The notes under the pieces were generated by a model. That model did no database searches. It saw only the letters and a list, made by a program, of their open reading frames with translations, and had not been told where the DNA came from. 16,755 nt of DNA from an uncultured Collinsella sp. (GTDB taxonomy: Bacteria > Actinomycetota > Coriobacteriia > Coriobacteriales > Coriobacteriaceae), in contig CATYIV010000038.1 of the NCBI GenBank assembly GCA_958407465.1, forward strand, positions 1-16,755. Direction: 5' to 3'. Positions 15,901 to 16,755 of this stretch are shown here, piece by piece. Position numbers and translations under genes: made by a program. Position 1 is the stretch's first letter. Every line of letters begins with the position of its first letter.

Positions 15901-16705
15901 CGGCCAGACGTCGTTCTTCGATATGTTCGGCGACGTTGAGGGCTCGGGCTTTGAGGTGAGCGTGCCCGATCCGGATGGCCAGGAGTGGGACCGCCACCTT
16001 AAGCTGAGCCAGGAGAAGGAGGTTCTGGGCATCTATGTCTCGGACCACCCGTTGCGCCCGTTTGAGTATGCGCTAGCCAAGGCGCGCGACTTCTCGTTCT
16101 CGCAGATCGACACCGGTTACGAGGTGCAAAACCCTGCGGGCGGTACCATCAACCAGGAGATTCCCGAGGGCAAGGCGCTGTGGTGGGCCGGTATGGTCTC
16201 GAGCGTGTCCAAGCGCGTGACCAAAAACGGTGACCCCATGGGCATCGTGCAGCTCGAGGACATGGAAGGTGAGGCCACGGTCGTGGTGTTCCCCAAGACC
16301 TACAAGGAGGCCGAGGGGTACCTGTACGGCGAGGTCGATCCCGAGACCGGCGCGCAGCTGTCCGATGCGTTTGTGCGCATTAAGGGCAAGCTTGAGCGCT
16401 CGGACCGCGGCGATCAGATCATCGCGCAGGAGATCGTGCCACTGGAGCTTAATGAGGAGAACAACAAGCCCAAGGTGTTTGAGGTCATGGTGCCCAACAG
16501 CCGCTTTAGCCAGGGCAATATGGCGCGTCTTGCCACGGTGCTTACCGCCAACCCGGGCGGCGACCGCGTGGAGATCTTTATCGAGCAGGTGGACGGGCGT
16601 GTGCTGCGTGCCGAGGTGCCGGCCAAGGTCAACGCACGCTCGATTCCGCTGTTGGCAGAGGCAAAGGCCATCGTCGGCAACCAAGGCCGCGTGACGGTTA
16701 TCTAG
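12902..16705 (+). CDS. dnaE: DNA polymerase III subunit alpha
   Basis: A 1267-residue replicative DNA polymerase of the DnaE type. Order: PHP domain (about 1-290), palm with GPGRGSAAG (425-433) and catalytic Asp467/Asp469 (MPDIDMDF) and Asp629 (LLKMDFLGLRTL), fingers with YRPGPLGAGM and FNKSHSAGYA, helix-hairpin-helix region, and an OB fold (WWAGMVSSVSKRVTKNGD). All nine PHP metal ligands seem conserved: His7, His9, Asp16, His41, Glu126, His145, Cys195, Asp268, His270. The PHP domain has an insert of about 50 residues (near 55-110). In the fingers, the usual ADLLRRAMGKK is SDSRIRKPVAKKK (770-782), followed by an insertion of about 12 residues. The ATG at 12902 is chosen because GGAG lies 8 bases before it and the protein then starts at FVHLHNHT; the frame is open 22 codons further up. 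Confidence 0.97.
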   Translation: MAFVHLHNHTVFSMLDGATRIQDMVNRAVELGMPAVAITDHGYMYGVPDLALACDAVNHNTPEYKTWSHDKAFLEKDRRDELVEPDPEENPREHAQYVKDMAMWDEKGNIDELKPPLVIKPIFGCEVYFTPDETLARDHKPELYHMILLAKDQEGYVNLMQTVSEAAVQGFYYKPRVTLDNLRRHAKGMICTSACIAGIIPKYIDRGDMEGAIKWAETFRDTFDPGDFYIEIQEHGITTDNGLTDEQMDRTLIDIAKQVGVKVIATNDFHYLRREDAPVQDVIMCIGMNAKVDDPNRMRMTGSEFYMKTEEEMRAMFPYCPEACDNTLEIADKCYVELDWDSIILPRFPLLDPGETHESQFRRECEKGLRQHYGDDWATREIGGVNIKERFEYEYKVICDKGFAAYFLIVAEYVQWAKDNGIGVGPGRGSAAGAIVAYAMNITAFDPLENGLMFERFLSPQRTEMPDIDMDFDDERRLEVVEHVRQLYGPEKVTHVITYSTIKAKQAINDAARVLDYPVYMGQRLSKMVSSDPKVKLKQVLEKQPGKEDLFNPDFAEAYKKDDDARRIIDTALSIEGLTRGEGVHACAVLICRDPVNEHVPTKLDTKGGVEITQYEGHTVADMGLLKMDFLGLRTLTVISKAKANIKKNFGIDIKEEEIPFDDPEIFKLMGSGHTAGVFQVESAGMTATIKNMKPTEYKHVVALIALYRPGPLGAGMVSSYINRMNGKEPAVSYDDRLDDILGETYGTMVYQEQVMLISVEMCGFSKGESDSRIRKPVAKKKIKLLTSTVLHWEDGSDETTYDHWMNGAIKNNYTREVAQKIWDDVLEFASYAFNKSHSAGYAILVMQTAWLKAHYPHEYMAAVLTSYTGKTDKIVHYVSACRHDGIPVLSPDINESGTEFTATKEGVRFGLAGIRGVGTGVAQAIIAEREAGGPFKTLHDFVERVDSSQANRRVIESLIKAGAFDSTGYPRRQMMHFVDKNNPENIIDAAVKRQKDRASGQTSFFDMFGDVEGSGFEVSVPDPDGQEWDRHLKLSQEKEVLGIYVSDHPLRPFEYALAKARDFSFSQIDTGYEVQNPAGGTINQEIPEGKALWWAGMVSSVSKRVTKNGDPMGIVQLEDMEGEATVVVFPKTYKEAEGYLYGEVDPETGAQLSDAFVRIKGKLERSDRGDQIIAQEIVPLELNEENNKPKVFEVMVPNSRFSQGNMARLATVLTANPGGDRVEIFIEQVDGRVLRAEVPAKVNARSIPLLAEAKAIVGNQGRVTVI

Positions 16706-16718
16706 GATGCCTTTGCCG

Positions 16719-16755
16719 GGGTAGCTAATTTGGGACGGGGCTATTTTAGCTACCC
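16719..16755. repeat. REP-like palindrome after dnaE, cut by window end
   Basis: Ten-base arms GGGTAGCTAA (16719-16728) and TTAGCTACCC (16746-16755) surround a 17-base loop that contains TTTGGGACGGGG (16729-16740), close to the repeat fragment at 4693-4705. It begins 13 bases after the dnaE stop. The window ends on the last paired base, so the stem may be longer. Confidence 0.6.

Noticed and set aside
12875..16048. Open frame of 1057 codons on the minus strand opposite dnaE
   Set aside because: It is a codon-bias shadow of dnaE: a Val/Asp/Leu/His-rich sequence without domains, and the plus-strand gene is certain.

Overview
The window looks like ordinary chromosome from a high-GC actinobacterium. 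Protein content and architecture fit the class Coriobacteriia, with Collinsella the closest guess: a YerC/YecD-type TrpR-like regulator, AddAB-type recombination nuclease, a DnaE with a long PHP domain, a four-cysteine Rrf2 regulator beside cysK, and short palindromic intergenic repeats. The genus is an inference from general knowledge and no marker gene such as 16S rRNA is present. There is no prophage, transposase, CRISPR array, tRNA or rRNA.

Layout. Positions 1-596 hold no convincing gene, but contain a minus-strand terminator (15-48) and a possible repeat element with inverted ends (153-386). An M42 metallo-aminopeptidase (597-1640, +) faces the tRNA thiouridylase gene mnmA (1777-2877, -) across a large palindrome. 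Next on the minus strand is cysK (3060-3998). It is divergent from an Rrf2-family regulator (4252-4680, +), and the shared 253-base region carries promoters and dyads. A strong terminator separates the regulator from a small four-helix membrane protein (4822-5187, -). After a gene-free stretch with a structured leader comes a TrpR-like regulator (5512-5811, +) with its own terminator. The addB-addA pair follows (5996-9094 and 9098-12724, +, 3 bases apart), then dnaE (12902-16705, +).

How the genes relate. AddB and AddA should form one helicase-nuclease that processes double-strand breaks for RecA. DnaE is the replicative polymerase and seems able to proofread through its own PHP domain. CysK makes cysteine, and cysteine sulfur ultimately feeds MnmA thiolation and Fe-S clusters. 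The neighbouring Rrf2 protein is well placed to sense one of these.

I found no evident new multi-gene system. The points most worth a second look are: (1) a family of palindromic repeats just after stop codons, with compensatory base changes between copies; (2) an AddB that has lost its Walker A motif and two of the four expected Fe-S cysteines; (3) the cysK/Rrf2 control region; (4) the inverted-repeat element in the first 600 bases; (5) a complete set of PHP metal ligands and an altered fingers segment in DnaE.
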